Source of the DNA: Sipunculus nudus
Lineage: Eukaryota; Annelida; Sipuncula; Golfingiida; Sipunculidae
Reading direction: 5' to 3'
NCBI GenBank assembly: GCA_026874595.1
Contig: CM049316.1
Span: 67,354,676-67,418,675, forward strand
Length of the DNA: 64,000 bases
Of this stretch, positions 12,411-25,510 are shown in pieces. The translations under genes and the position numbers were made by a program. The notes beneath the pieces were generated by a model. The model had not been told where the DNA came from and made no database searches. It worked only from the letters and a program-made list of their open reading frames with translations. Each line of letters begins with the position of its first letter. Position 1 is the stretch's first letter.

Positions 12411-12616
12411 GCTGGACGCATGCGCAATATGTCAGATGTATATATGTATGTATGTATATGTGTGTGATTGTGTTTTCAGCAAACAGGCATTTTTAACTAG
12501 AAATTAGCACAAAAGCAGCTTTGGCCATAAAATGGAAGTCGCTTCAACAGGGTTTAAAATGAACTAATGTACGAATTTGCTGAGCAATCAGTGAAAGCCC
12601 CCCCCCCCCCCAAAAA

Positions 12617-12812
12617 ATAAGAGAGCGATAATAGGGAAACAGCTGTGGAGTGTACGACCTTGGAAATTAGTTCAGGATAAAAAATCTGTATAGGGTGCAA
12701 ATTTGTCACATATGACTAATATTGTGCGCAAAAGTCATTTTTTTGCATCAGCCATATTTGAGGTCTAGTGCAGAAGAAAGAAAATTGAAACCGATGGTGT
12801 GCAATGGGGGGG
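12617..12812 (+). repeat. Dispersed repeat family B, copy 1
   Basis: Starts gagcgataatagggaaacag, then ctgtggagtgtacgacc, tgcaaatttgt, gactaatattgtg and cagccatatttgagg. The same series occurs at 46010-46175 and in a hairpin form at 52332-52533. It follows a C14 run and ends at a G run. The right inverted end is missing or decayed. Confidence 0.65.
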
Positions 12813-14009
12813 GGGGGCGCTTATAAAGTCCACAGAAATGTTAACCCAAATATAAATATAGAAATGAACTGATCAATATGTAGTGAAGGCTTAAAAACTA
12901 CTACAGTAATAAACTACATTTGGATGATACACATTTGCTCTGGAAAGAAGATACCGCAAAGCAAACAGACTACCTTTATGGATGCATGATTAATTAATTA
13001 AATTAATTAAATAATTAATCGTTTGACTAAGTAGGCGAGTCAAGTCTCGCCTTTTGATCCTGATGATGATTTGAAGATGAAGGAACCACCTGATGCGGAT
13101 GAATTGCCTCATTCCCTCAAGGCGAGAAAATTGATAAGGACTGCTCAAAGAGCAAGCCAGGCACATTAACGTGAAACCTTCGCCGGGATAGGTAGACGCC
13201 ATCCAGTCGCGATCTCAAGAGACAACCCGGTATCAAACCGTTTAGCTTTGTCAGCGGGTTGTTGCATCCAAAGGCGCCACCAAGCTCCCGTTACCATGGT
13301 GATGGATGCAGAAGAAAATCGAAATTGACATCTCACGAGATACTTATGGCTTTTGACATACATCTTATGAACTCTGGCCGTGTTATATTTTCAATGGTGT
13401 CTGAGTCAGGGAATTTCTCTTGTTATAGCAGATGATTATTTCACACCAAAATACTGAACCGCTTAGAATTCAAGGCTAAAAAATACACGGGACGTGAATT
13501 AGCTACAGAGCTCCTTAAAAAGATGATTTAACTTGAATTTACAGATACATATGTCATTCGATCATTCTTTTTTGGAAACTTTGACCCTTGAAGAGAAAAG
13601 TATAAATTCGTTTAGTAGCAAACACAAGTGTCCAGTGGCACTATTTCGTCGTTTCAACCGGTACTCCATCAAACCTGTTATACCCCAACCCACATTTTAT
13701 TGTGCTATTAAGCTTTGTAATTTGACTTGGATCATCCGTAGGGAGCATGTGATAGTATCTTATGATCTAAAATTCGATATTTCATGTCTTATGACACATG
13801 AATATTATCGGCATTATAATGTACTCAATTCAGCTTTTCTTTGAATCGGGATTGAATTGAACATAATCTGACTCGAACTCATGTAGTCGCTACCATGACG
13901 AAACGTTTAAATTTCAACAACACTATCAGGTGGGAATATTAACGTCTTTTTAGTAAATATTTCATATGCAGGTATGATAAATAATAAAAAAAAAACAAAC
14001 AGAAATCTG
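12813..14009. other. No gene recognised
   Basis: Contains a TAAT-rich stretch at 12988-13018 and a plus-strand frame of 103 codons (13533-13844) without a recognisable domain. Confidence 0.4.
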
Positions 14010-14350
14010 CATTTTAAGAAATACAAGCCTTCGCAATATGGAGTTCCTATTCAAGGATGCTCCCAGAACCATGTTTGTATTCACTTATTCGGCCCTTATT
14101 CCCAGGTTCATGCGTGCATAAGTAACTCTACATGTGCAAATATTCCTTGACGGCGATCCTGAATCCTGATAATGTGACGGATCCACACCAAAACCTTATG
14201 GTTTCTTCATTGGCCCATTCCCGGAATCCCCTGATACTTTCAGGAGATTCCTTTCATGAATGCGTGAATTATGCTGTGTACAGGCACATACAAACACACA
14301 CACACACGGACAGGAATGAACGCACACCATCCTGGCGGTATCAATGATTG
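14010..14350 (-). repeat. Dispersed repeat family A, copy 2
   Basis: Reverse-complement counterpart of 2690-3065. On the minus strand it shows the same order: a GT microsatellite, aatgggccaatgaagaa, ggtgtggatccg, gggccgaataagtgaa, atgcagatttct. This copy carries an extra insertion of about 20 bases before gggccgaataag. Confidence 0.75.
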
Positions 14351-15142
14351 CTTCAATGTCAAATGCAAAATACAGGCACATACAAGTATGATTTCATACT
14401 CGAGTACGCTGTTAAAGTTACTCGGACTCGAGTACTCTAGTACGCTTTTAAGCACAAGGCATATCGCAAAACTATACTTGCCACAATTGGTAAACTTCTA
14501 TAACACTACTCTTTTCGGAGCTTATCTGATTTGACATTCTTTCTATTTCGAACGGCCTCATTCTCCGGTGTAACAATGTCAGAATACCAATACTTAAGAA
14601 TAAACCCCGAGGGCAACTTGAAATCAATTACATCAACCCCCCCCCCCGATTTCAGTTTATACCCAAACAATTTTATATTTATTCTATATACATACATAAC
14701 TTTCTATTATCTATTTTTTAATTATACACTTAATATTATACATAATTTTTGTACATGAATATTTTAAATAAAAAATATTCAACAACCATAATCTGGAGAA
14801 CGTATGAGTTCGTAAAGGGTCTTTCGCATTGGAATATAGCAGAAAAACTATCCTTCAGTAAGTGAGCTCAGCCAATGGGAAACGACATCCGGTGGAAGTC
14901 GCGCAGACCTTTCTGTACGCAAAAAACGTGTAATTGCTATTATTTATTAAATATGGAAGTTTATTTGAAAGTGATAAGAATGATGGGGTACTTTTCCGGA
15001 AATTCAGGAAATTTGAGGTAATTATATTAAGGAAGTCAAGATAGTTATTCTCATCAAAACAGGAAGTGGGTCGATATCTGATAACTCGTTATGATGTAAA
15101 CCTGAATAATATGTAGATAAAAATATATTACAGCAAGGTTTA

Positions 15143-15197
<55 letters not shown>

Positions 15198-16779
15198 ATT
15201 GTATATACAAATTTATAAACACATGTTTACCATGTTTCATTCATGTTTAAAAATGAAATTTAAATTGTTTTATTGAATCGAAATTTAAAGATCAATTTTA
15301 AGTGAGAAGGATACATGATACAAAAAATGAAATTGTGAAACATAGTGTCAAGTAGTTTGATATACGTTATCCCATTATAAAGTAGTTTGCTGCTACTGGG
15401 TGCTTTAAATTGTGTATACCATTTAAAAATTTTCAATTTTCAAAAATGTTAAATTCTTATGAAAAATAAGGTGAATTTCATTATTACAGATACCTTCAAA
15501 AAACTATGTACCGAGTTAAAATTATATGTAAAGTTGATTTGCATTACACCCGAATATTTAATCAATTCCTCGTTTTCCCATAGGATCGGCCTGTACTAAA
15601 CCCTTTAACCACCGGACATCACAAGTGGTAGATTGCTTAGAATTGCAGTAGGACAGATGTACTAAAAGATCTTTGCATCGTAACCTCTGGAGCTCTTTCT
15701 TCTGTCATTCAATTATACCATGCAGTTATCGCACCACACACGCAGCGGACATATATTTCCCGGGAACTTTCATGCAAAAGTCCAAAATGAACAAACTGTC
15801 TACAGGTAAACAAAACATATGTTTATCCCGGTAGCGTCCAACAATTGGCCACCGCCGTCGTACACTGGCTCCAATCCCCCAATACAATTCTTCAACGGTT
15901 CTTTGGCTTCCGCCTGTCGTTATTTGGCTCTAACTTCACAAATACACAGTCCACATAACTTTTTATGCCTTTCTTGGCTAAATAAACCCTATCTCCTAGG
16001 ACCAATACTCGTCCTAACGCCGTACTTGAAATAACACTCCGCCTGGTGCAAATCTCCCAACACGTCTGGCTGCAAAGACTTCTAGACTAAACCCCCCCCC
16101 CCCCCGCCTCCTCCCCGGCGGCCCTATAGAGCTGGCCTCTATATATACCTGTCCAAAGAAATTTCGGGAAAGTTCTAGTCAACGAATGTTCTACTTCTCT
16201 ACATGGAAACCACCAACTAAGCCTCCGAGAAGCATCTAGACCTCCAAAATCTTCTGTCAGCTAACCATAACAGACCGTAGTCTAGTAAGTTCCATACTTG
16301 ATACATAAATAAACCGATCTACTGATCAGCACAACTAATGATAAAAATAAACACAACACTATTAAATATTATTGACTACTTTTCCCAAACCATATTTTAT
16401 TCTTCAATGATGACCTAACCTAGTGAATACATTTATGTCACCAGAATTTACAAATATCTCCAAAGGTTCTACTTTATTTTGAAAAACAAATTGTGTAGAT
16501 GGGTGGACTAGTCTGTCCCTTTATGCACACATTTAGTGTCACAAAACTTCCCATACTAAGGTCTCAAAGAATTTATACAACAAGTGATTACATTTTTGAC
16601 GGAGCAGTTTAGTGCAGATTTGGATTTGGATCTATAGACTTACATTAGCGGAGGTCTGCGCTCTGTGGATACTTTATAATATATAATAAGCATTTACAAC
16701 CATCGACACTTATTCCTTATTGTGTTCAGGGTCGGGTCTAGAATTTCCTTAAGAGAGGCGGGAGGAGTGTGGATAATCT
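14351..16779. repeat. Intergenic; AT microsatellite, C runs
   Basis: An (AT)n tract spans about 15147-15194. C homopolymers lie near 14637 and 16091-16104. Three related short modules around 14395-14445 repeat ctcgagtac. No gene is supported. Confidence 0.6.
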
Positions 16780-17118
16780 ATGAAAAGTCTTACAAAACAA
16801 GTTTTAAAGGATAATTTCCTTAAAAAGTCAGTAACAAAAGGTGATTTACTTATAATTTATAATATCACTGAAACGAATATATTCCAAAATATTTGGGTTT
16901 TTGTAAACAAAACAATTAAGGCGGATGGGTGGGGGTGGGAGTGCATCCCCTATAACGCCCTTGTGGGCCCAGCCATGGTGTCACGTCATTCATGTTATAT
17001 GTATATAAGGGATTTGGTCCACGAACTTACCCTTCTTCCAAAAGGAATTATGTTTATAGACAGAAGGCTCGGAGGTCCAGGTTTTGCCATTCACGAAGTC
17101 ATGGTTATTCAGGAATAG
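16780..17118 (+). CDS. Unrecognised open frame, 112 codons
   Basis: An ATG-initiated frame runs to a TAG at 17116-17118. I recognise no domain. The first half is lysine/asparagine-rich, as expected of AT-rich noncoding DNA, while the last ~60 residues have more even composition (ending GGPGFAIHEVMVIQE). A minus-strand splice-donor-like GGTAAGT overlaps near 17035, so the conserved-looking part might belong to the other strand or to a repeat. No promoter or poly-A context decides the matter. Likely chance; listed because it is one of the longer frames here. Confidence 0.15.
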   Translation: MKSLTKQVLKDNFLKKSVTKGDLLIIYNITETNIFQNIWVFVNKTIKADGWGWECIPYNALVGPAMVSRHSCYMYIRDLVHELTLLPKGIMFIDRRLGGPGFAIHEVMVIQE

Positions 17119-17527
17119 CCTCACGGATTTTTACGTAATGGTTCATGAGTGATGTGCGGACGTACACCGCATCACGCACTGCGTGCAAAAAAAAAATACG
17201 CAAACATTACTTAATGAGGCTAATTTATTTCCAATTCCTGCACAATTAAGCCACTGTTTACTTGTTTATGTAAAATTATCTATGAGATAAAACCGTGTGA
17301 TGAATCCATTTGGTCGCAAGTGATAGGTCTCTTGATGTAACAAAATATAAACAAAAACGAGTGCTAAAAATATGAGTGATATTCGGATGTTGTCGATCTT
17401 ACACTTCATTTCATTTAGCGTTTCTGGTGAAATCTTAAGTTTAAATATAACAAATTGTGGATAAGTTGTAAACAAAGGTTCATGCAAAAAAAATCCAAAA
17501 TACGACCTTTCTTACAACCACTGAAGA

Positions 17528-17680
17528 TGACGTCAGCTCACGTGGGAGCACCCATAGACAACCCTGTTGTTTAGGAGGGACTCGTTGCCATTTGACCGAG
17601 ACGACAAAAGTAGTCCGACAGTCCCCCGTAATGAGTATAAAAGGCCTTTACCGTAAGGTCATAGGTCGATTACAGAAAGT
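17528..17680 (+). promoter_or_regulatory. Promoter-like cluster: CRE, E-box, TATA, DR1
   Basis: A perfect CRE (TGACGTCA, 17528-17535) is followed four bases later by the E-box CACGTG (17539-17544). A strong TATA box, TATAAAAGG, lies at 17636-17644. Downstream, AGGTCA-T-AGGTCG (17656-17668) is a direct repeat with one-base spacing, the layout bound by RXR/HNF4-type nuclear receptors. The ordering suits a plus-strand promoter starting near 17667. I found no downstream coding exon, so the transcript, if any, is unknown. Confidence 0.4.
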
Positions 17681-18292
17681 GAGGTTTCGAGTGGGAGGAA
17701 GGTTTATACCAAGGTCACTAACACTTAATTTCATTTGTAACTCTAGCAAATGAGGTTCTAATATTGTATAAAACCTTGAAAACTATTATCATTTTATTCA
17801 AATATAATTAATTTGATTCAATGTATGAATTAAGGTCCTGACGAAGGACAAATTTAATTGAAGAGGTTATGTTAAGTAAAGAAATAGTTATTATATTAAT
17901 TAAGTATAGAAATAATTACATAATTACGATGGACCCACAGATTCAATCAACTTTCCGTCTCGCAAGGCCTCTAAAAATATAACAGTTTACAATATAAAAA
18001 CGAAGATATTCTGTATACACGAACACAGAAACCACCCCCAAAAATTATAGTTGCATGGCATTGCGGGTACTGTTTTTTACTGATTAACTTTTTTTAATGA
18101 GCTCCACCTTCTCGGCATTAATTATTAATCCTATTATCTCCAGAAAAGTCAACATGTGTATTAAAAAAAAAGAAGAAAAATTTTCATTCTCGCATGAATC
18201 ATTTTAAATGGAATAAATTTGATACCTATTTTATATCATTTTTTATCCAACCTGCAATGGAAATGATCATGCAGTTCTTTTTAGACATGTGA

Positions 18293-18525
18293 AAAATAAA
18301 AGAACAGCCGAGGGGTATAGCGCTCGAGCACTTTCGCTAGCGACCCTGGATCGATCCCCAGAGTCGCCATGAAAGTGGGTTTTTGATGCCCGTCCAAAAA
18401 CGGTGGTTTTCTCCAGTTTCTTCGGTTTCCTCTACATCTACAGACTACCAAACGCTGCCATCCAAGCCATGGAGAGTGCCCCTTATTAGTTATCATAACT
18501 AATTGTACAATCCATGTAAAATAAA
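18293..18525 (+). mobile_element. tRNA-derived SINE (family 1)
   Basis: The body 18301-18517 begins with a tRNA-like head: an A-box-like ggggtatagcgctcgag near 18312 and a B-box-like ggatcgatcccc at 18348-18359. A central part with gtggttttctccag and cggtttcctc follows, of a kind common in bivalve SINEs (recollection, not a search), then a tail ending in A/T-rich sequence. AAAATAAA on both sides (18293-18300, 18518-18525) may be the target-site duplication. A tail-only relative lies at 49960-50050. Confidence 0.75.
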
Positions 18526-18969
18526 TTAAATTAACGTTTATAGTTTTAAGTAAAAAAATAACACCTGCTTGGTTCATTATTATATCCCAAAGTCCCGACA
18601 AAAATTTCTTTTTTTTTCTGTATCACCTAAACTGACAGAAGAATAAGAAGCGGTCAACTTTTAACAAAAGGTTGACTATCATAAAAATGAAACCTATCAT
18701 GATTTTAAGTTACATGTCCCCATGCAAACGGATAAATAAACTGATTACAGACAAATCATACAACGTATAATTTGCAAATGCGAACTAGTATGACAGTTAA
18801 CAGAGGGCAACTTCCATCCAACATTGAACCTCCCAAAAAGACAACAGAATTCAATTAAACACGCGTTGTTATCCGGATCCGGACAAACATCCGGACAAAC
18901 AAACAAACCGAGAAACATACAAACACGGCTGAAAACATAACCTCCTGTGGGAATAATAATTAAACCTAC

Positions 18970-19069
18970 CTCGGCGTTTTAAAATCAACTTGAAAATGTG
19001 TAGCGTGACTGACTGGAGGTCCAGGGCCACAGGAACAGCCTTGTAGAGCTCCACAAACAAGCTGTACAT
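18970..19069 (-). CDS. Candidate coding exon, unrecognised protein
   Basis: An open frame that reads MYSLFVELYKAV from an ATG at 19069-19067 ends LKRR plus one base at 18970, exactly at CGAG|GTAGGT, a consensus donor on the minus strand. Synonymous positions are GC-rich (CTG, GTC, CTC), unlike the flanks. An in-frame stop lies 19 bases 5' of the ATG, so this is either a first coding exon or an internal exon using an AG at tgtacag (in phase 2). The peptide has a hydrophobic-amphipathic look. I do not recognise the family. It could belong to the minus-strand gene proposed at 43-44 kb or to another gene. Confidence 0.4.
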
Positions 19070-20604
19070 CAGGGACACCAGTATATGTCAACCCTAACAG
19101 CGGCTTCTATTTCCTTTTAGGCGGCTAAAGAATCATTTGGAAGTTAATAACTAAAACTTTCCGGTCATGACTCGGCACCATGTTTAAGAACGTTATTAAA
19201 GCCCCAGGCTGCGGCTTAAGCTTGCTGTACAAGCCGGCGTAACTGGCCAAATTACAAACCAGTCCTGTCGCAGTCATCACAACCATAGTAGCGCCTAATT
19301 TCCCCTAGCGCAGCATGCAGTGATTAAAGTCCACCTTGTCGCGTCATAGTGGTTTCTAACCGGAGGTCATTGGCTTAACGTGGCCAATTCTGTCGTCAAG
19401 AAAACGTGGGTGCTATGACAAATCAGAGAGTACATTGAACAGCTGAGCCGCACGTATAGCCCACTATACGTCTCTCGGAACATGTCAATCATTTGGTATC
19501 TCTAAGAGCATCTCGCCCACTGCTGCGCTGTTATGTTCGGAGCGACGCGCAGGCTTTCGCCTACCTTGATGTAGCAACAATGGACTTCTTATGAGTATTC
19601 TGTCCACAATGGGTTAACTTTGAAATATATGGCCTCGTTATGAATATTATGTTTTGCCATAGTAATTTTATGGACAGTAATACTATGCATACCACTGGTA
19701 CTGTTATTGGAATTATGCAGTGCAAGTTTCTTGTAATGAAATATAAAGTAGTAAATGATTTGATCCTCCCCATTTTTCGAAAGTCAAACTTTTGTTAACT
19801 AAATTTTGTACATTGGTAATTTTGTGAATGCCTCCACTGTTAGGGAGATTATGCCATATATTTGTATTTTTTAACAAAATTCCGAACACATGGAATACAA
19901 TATTGGTATATGGGTACATCAAATAATAATCGCTTACTTCTTCATGTTTTAGACAATCCTGTATTTATAACACTAAATTTATTATAAACTTTTTTAAGAA
20001 TATTATACAATGTCCTATATTGGAACCCACTATTTATGGTAACCTTCTTATTGAAAATGATACTCAGTGCAATTTATATATATTTATATTTATATTGATA
20101 TTTAATAATATTTAATATCATGGTACATCATGTTCATTTGCAGAAAATATATCCGTTCTTGAGTTGATACATGAGGCGATAACACGGAGCCACATATATC
20201 ACAGTTCTTGCCTCGAAAGGGCGCAGTAGTGACCTCTAAAAAGAGCTCCCTATTTTTTTTCAGAATATATACCAGTGAAATATTGTAAGTGAGAATACCG
20301 GAAGTATTCAACTGATGAGTAAAAAATAATTAAAAAAAATAAAATAAAATTAAAAAATGTACAGGTGTAAGAATATTTATACTATGAACATTTGAGGGTC
20401 CAACATTTAGGGCTGCTTTTTGCGAAAGCTGTGTGGGTTGGAAAATTATAAAAATCCCCTTTTCCAATTTTAAGGGTAAGTTAAAAGTCAAACTGTAGGA
20501 AAATTCATTTCGGAAAAACAACATACATTTTCTTGCAGCTGTGAGCACTAAAGAGTTTACAATGACGAATATGACGGCATGTATCCTTAGTGTCATTTCT
20601 TAAT

Positions 20605-20607
<3 letters not shown>
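19070..20607. other. No gene recognised
   Basis: A small perfect hairpin, ACGTATAG-ccca-CTATACGT, lies at 19452-19471. The minus strand around 19713-19922 has a frame containing IWHNLP, faintly like the end of LINE proteins, but not enough to call. Confidence 0.4.

Positions 20608-20666
<59 letters not shown>
20608..20666. repeat. AT microsatellite
   Basis: Uninterrupted (AT)n of nearly 60 bases. Confidence 0.95.
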
Positions 20667-20669
<3 letters not shown>

Positions 20670-22850
20670 CCTGTGTGTATTAGAGATATTTGCAAGATAT
20701 AGAGCAAGTTTTTTCATGCTGCTTTAACGCGTGTATAAATATCAATTAAATATTGTCAATGCCACTGTCCTTATTGTCTACCTCTTGTTCCACATTACAT
20801 GAACTTCAGTGACACAGGAACCTTAAATATTGAATATAATGTAGTATAACTGCGTTTTTAAAAGCCAAGCACTGTAATCAATCCGATATTTTTTATGAGA
20901 CAATGTCAGATCTGATCGATAAGTGACAGTTTACACCCTTAGAATATTATCAACCTAGCGAACGACATAAAAGACACCTTTTTAGTTAGTCCGGGACGTT
21001 TATGTGACGCACCGGGGGCGAGAAATGGGAAGTTCATATTAAGTCAATAAATAAAGCATAAAAAATGATTTACCATACTCATAGGTTAAGCTGTGGCCCA
21101 CGGTTGCTCACAAAAGCCGCATATGATGGAAAACACAGGCGCATCTGTGCCAATACCAGCAACGTCTATCCTTTCACCAGATTCAAACAATCAATATTCT
21201 ACACGTGCTCTCAGCAACGAAGTGACAATGTGGGCCGTTTGTTTTCCCGTTCTGCCAGTTCACTATTGTTAAGCCTGTCCACCTGGGCATATTACAAGCC
21301 TGTATACCCTGGAAACAGATTTAATCTATACCCTGTTGAATATATGCATACAGTATTTCCCCGTTTATAGGACTACCTTCGGGTGCATCGAAAAATGCAG
21401 CTTTAGCGACGTTCCTGATTGATGTTTTCGATAAGGTATATACAATAATACCAGTTAAACTGTCAGAAGATTTTGAAAACACCTGTACATTTTAAACTAT
21501 AATTTATTTACAATGAAGGCTGGTATGTAACTGCACGTACAGTATATACCTGGTAATATGACAAGCCCCTGTGTCATTTAAGTGGCCGTAAAGGTTTTTG
21601 TGTACGTTGGGTGGGGTGGGGGGGGGGGGGGGGGTACCGTGTTTATTTCGTTAAATTCACGTCAGAAGGCAATGCTATCGGAGTTCATCAGTAAATATCA
21701 GTCTGAGCTATAAAGAATGTTGGTTTCGCCACGCATTTTTTATTATTTTTTTTCAGGAGAAATTTATCGATCCTGAGATCCGTCTGCTCGAACATTTCTT
21801 ACATGAAAAGAAAATCATAAAATTTCTACAGACATTCATTTTGATATGTGTTACTTTATCTGTTTAGCAAACAATCATGTTATTATCATTGTGTACGCTG
21901 ATCATAAAAAAAGTTAAACATGCCCCCCACAATTTTCTTTAAATAACACACACTTTTGGCCTTTTAGGTCTTCACACATTTTTATAATTAAGCCTTTATT
22001 ATTATTGCGGATTTTAAAGCATAAAAAAATTAGCAGTCGTAATAGTCTTTAGAAGGTTATTCATTCCATATTTGCCTGCCGCCTGTAACCAGTAATGAAT
22101 CTTTTCTGGATCAATAGGGGTACCCCACCTATAAAGGTCATGATAGCTAATCTTTCAGAGACCTTGTTTCATCGAGCTGAACGGCTTAGTGTACGCAGGC
22201 CTTCAGGTTGGGTTAGATGCTTTGTTAATAAAATAGACACCAGAGCGAATCCATGAAGCAAGGTCTATAAAAAAGCATATCTGGTGGTACTTTTGTGGTG
22301 AAGATCTTGCTAATGGGTCAGTCACATCGAAACATGCTTTTACGACCACAATATCAAGTTCAGATTGAGTTTTTTTTATGGCTTGTCCAAAAATTGTTAT
22401 AATGAACGCCATCCTTACTTAGGGGCGTGTCTCCCCCCCCCCCCCCCCCGGCCAATCCGACTATGGATGTAATATTCTTTAAAAGCTTTCCGCATACTTA
22501 ATATCTGCTATGAAAGTGCAGATATTAACATAATTTTTAAAACTTGAAAATATCATTCATGATTATATCAAGTTTCATTTCTGTACACTTTCACATACAA
22601 ACAATTTATATGCAGAAACAAGATGTAATCCTAACGCAGGATCTAAAATTTTCTTGTATTTGACTTTCCACTATCTCACACAAACAATATATTTATAAAC
22701 ATATCTCCGCGTGTGTACCATTTGCCCAGCAGGTATTCCTGCAGCCATGATCCACCCTGTCCCTCCGCTACCTGCTCGTAAACTTGGTCGTGTTAGCGTG
22801 GCTTTAGTTTAGGTGCATTTTGGTAGGGTCGGGATTAGCAAATCACAATA
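20667..22850. other. No gene recognised; G and C homopolymers
   Basis: A G run at about 21613-21634 and a C run at 22431-22449. The 101-codon plus-strand frame at 21065-21370 has no recognisable domain. Confidence 0.4.
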
Positions 22851-22895
22851 AAATTATTATTATTATTATTATTATTATCATTATTATTATTATTA

Positions 22896-22928
<33 letters not shown>
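22851..22928. repeat. ATT microsatellite
   Basis: (ATT)n for about 75 bases with single interruptions. Confidence 0.95.
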
Positions 22929-22930
<2 letters not shown>

Positions 22931-23700
22931 TTAGAACAGCAACGTTCTATACCTAGATTAGACTGGTCCAGTCCATGAAATAGTTATGACTTAATTGTTG
23001 CTTCTGACAGAGAAATCAAACGTTCCCGCGTTGTATCGCACTTAGTATCGGTACCGCCATCTTGCGGCAACTCATATGACTAATGTTTCCACTATCTGAC
23101 TCTCTTATTTCATGGACTGGTAATCTTGGCCGGTTCCCGGAATGTCAGCGCCACACATCACCGCCTCGCTGAACTAAGGTCTTTTCCAGTGACGTCAGCA
23201 GTGGTCTTTCCAAGAATCTTTTTCAAAACCAACATTGTTAAATCAGTCATCGCCTATTCCGGGCTTCCAATTGGCTACTAATATTCCCTTTTAATTTGTC
23301 TTAATATTTTAGGCCGTCGCTTTAATGAGTTCGGCGAGACATAAAACACTATAACCCTCAGTCTCAGTGTTAAAGTTTACCGGACCACCACTCTTGACAG
23401 TAGGTCTAACAAACTTTGGCTCAGCCAATCAGCGCGAGGTAATCAGGTGCACACGACGAGCGCAGTCAAAATGTACCGGTTGACTGAAACGCTCACGATT
23501 CGCTATTTTACAGTTATTACACGGGTTTACACAAATGCTGCCAGTTGTTCTTGTCATCTCGGCAGAGGGAATTTCACTGGACCTGTCGGTACTTAATTTT
23601 TGCGACAGTGTCCACAATATGCACTTAATTTGGCCCATGGACCGTTATATTCGTTCAGCAGAGATATATCATAGGACAAGAAGGTCCATGTGTGCACTAC
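22929..23700. other. Intergenic or intronic; YY1-like site
   Basis: CCGCCATCTTG near 23055 matches the YY1 consensus and TGACGTCA occurs near 23192. The sequence is more GC-rich than its surroundings, which might mark a regulatory region. No exon is supported. Confidence 0.3.
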
Positions 23701-23802
23701 CTGAATATATGATTTAAGTGCGAATGTTACCAAGCTGTCGAGCTGTGGGACCGCTGTTGGCGTTCTCATAGCAACGATGCCACTCACATGAGGCTTGACG
23801 GC
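23701..23802 (-). CDS. Weak candidate exon, 34 codons
   Basis: Between an AG acceptor (tgcatatcag on the minus strand) and CAG|GTAGTG there are exactly 34 codons, phase 0 at both ends, beginning AVKPHVSGIV and ending LKSYIQ. The base composition is coding-like. The donor is poor (GTAGTG) and the pyrimidine tract short, so this may be chance. Phase is compatible with the exon at 43241-43336. No family recognised. Confidence 0.22.
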
Positions 23803-25329
23803 CTGATATGCAATTACGGGTGAATCTTTAGGTCTTGAAAGAGCCTTGTGACGCCTTAAAATGCAAATATCAGGGATTCACCATGCGGATTACAGGGCTT
23901 TAGTGATAGGAGCTGGCACTGAGTTAAGTCTATCGGTACATGGAATCACGTTTTATTTTAAGCATTTTATTAGTAAACGCAAATACTAAAGTCCAGGCAG
24001 GGCTATACATGGATGACAGAATCTGGTCACTCCTGTCAAATTAAATTTTCCTGTCTAAGAAATCGTTTCGTTTTCCGACAAGTAATAAAGGAGATCTTTT
24101 GTACCTGTTATTAAAAAAAATCTATGTTTTTTTTATATCCACATATAATATTAGGGGGGGGGGCCTAGGGCGGGATTGGCTTTGTAATCTTCCATGATCC
24201 AGACAGAGGACAAATTTTCCCTCGGGGGAACATTTAAAATGTCCTGCAAAGTGTGTTCCCTAAGGTGGGGACACTTCCCTGTATTATCATTAGGTGAACA
24301 ATCAGCATGTCTGATTATCTGGTAATTTACTTGGATATTTTAACAGACTCCAGACTAATTCTACTGTGCTTTTATTTTTTATGTTGCATGTGCAAAGGCA
24401 TTTTATTCAAATTGGGTATAGAACGATTGTGGTGTTCAGACAGGAATTTAATATTAAATCAGTGCAGCAATATCTCTGATTAATACTGCAGATTCATTTT
24501 AATTATATAATCTATAGCCTTCGTGAAACAGATGTATATGAGTAGATCGGGAAAATAGAACCCACATGCAACAGTGAAATACGGGAAATCGTATATTATA
24601 ATTAAACCCCTGCCTGGTGCAGATAGGTGTCCTGTGTTGTATAAACTCTGATATACTAGTTCTATTAATACACATGTAGCTAAACATCTTTTTGCGTGAA
24701 GTTAAATTAAAGAACAGTTAATTAAAAGAACATTCTTCTCTCTGCAAATCTTTAAAAATAGCATAAAACTAAATTAAAAGCGGTTGCTGATTACGAAATT
24801 ATCCTTATAATATATATTAAGTTGAAAATCTAAGATTCTCATATTTGAGTTTAAAGAATCGCACTGAGTGTGCGATTTGTTCAAATACTCCTGATATGAA
24901 AGTTTTCTCCTTTCCCCCTGTAAGAACCAAAAATAGGTCACGGCCAATCGTCTGCTACGAAATGGCGGGAAAATGAGCGCGTGGGTAATGGCGGAGAGGA
25001 AGTGCTATAACTCCTATATTAATCTAATCATCATGTCAATCAGTGTTAATACGCAATCCATCAGCGAGACGAGTGTCCTTGACGACGTCATTTACTGTAA
25101 TGAAGAATGTCAAAGGCAATTAATCACGTGGTAAAATTGGATCTGAGCTGCACTCCCGGCCGCCAGCATGGTAGGCAGACGACACGCACAGTAGACTGGT
25201 CGCTTCTTCCTTGGTTTGTGTCAGTCAGTAATTCTGAGTCAACATCTCGATAAAACCTCACATATTCACCAGAATCAGGGGGCGTAGCCAGGATTTACCG
25301 AAGGGGGGGGGGGGGGGTTCTTGTGTTTG
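23803..25329. other. No gene recognised
   Basis: A short G run near 24152 and a longer one at 25303-25318 preceded by ggggcgtagccaggattt, a motif often seen beside G runs in decayed repeats. Confidence 0.4.
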
Positions 25330-25510
25330 TGTTTATTCCGAACATAATTCACGTAATCAAAAACAGTATCCTATGCAATTCTTATGGCATTCAGAAATGG
25401 AGAATCCACTCTACAAATGTAGAGTCACTTACGGGCCGAATTAGTGATGCAAATCACCGTTTTGGGAGCATCCCACAAAATAATCACCCGGTAATATGCG
25501 AGTATTTGCC
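25330..25510 (+). repeat. Dispersed repeat family A, copy 3 (partial)
   Basis: Shares acaaatgtagagtcacttac, gggccgaattagtga and gttttgggagcatcc with the other two copies, in the same order. The GT-rich 5' part is absent. Confidence 0.6.

Noticed and set aside
19713-19922. Possible LINE C-terminus on the minus strand (IWHNLP)
   Set aside because: Only one short motif resembles LINE ends and the upstream frame shows no RT blocks.
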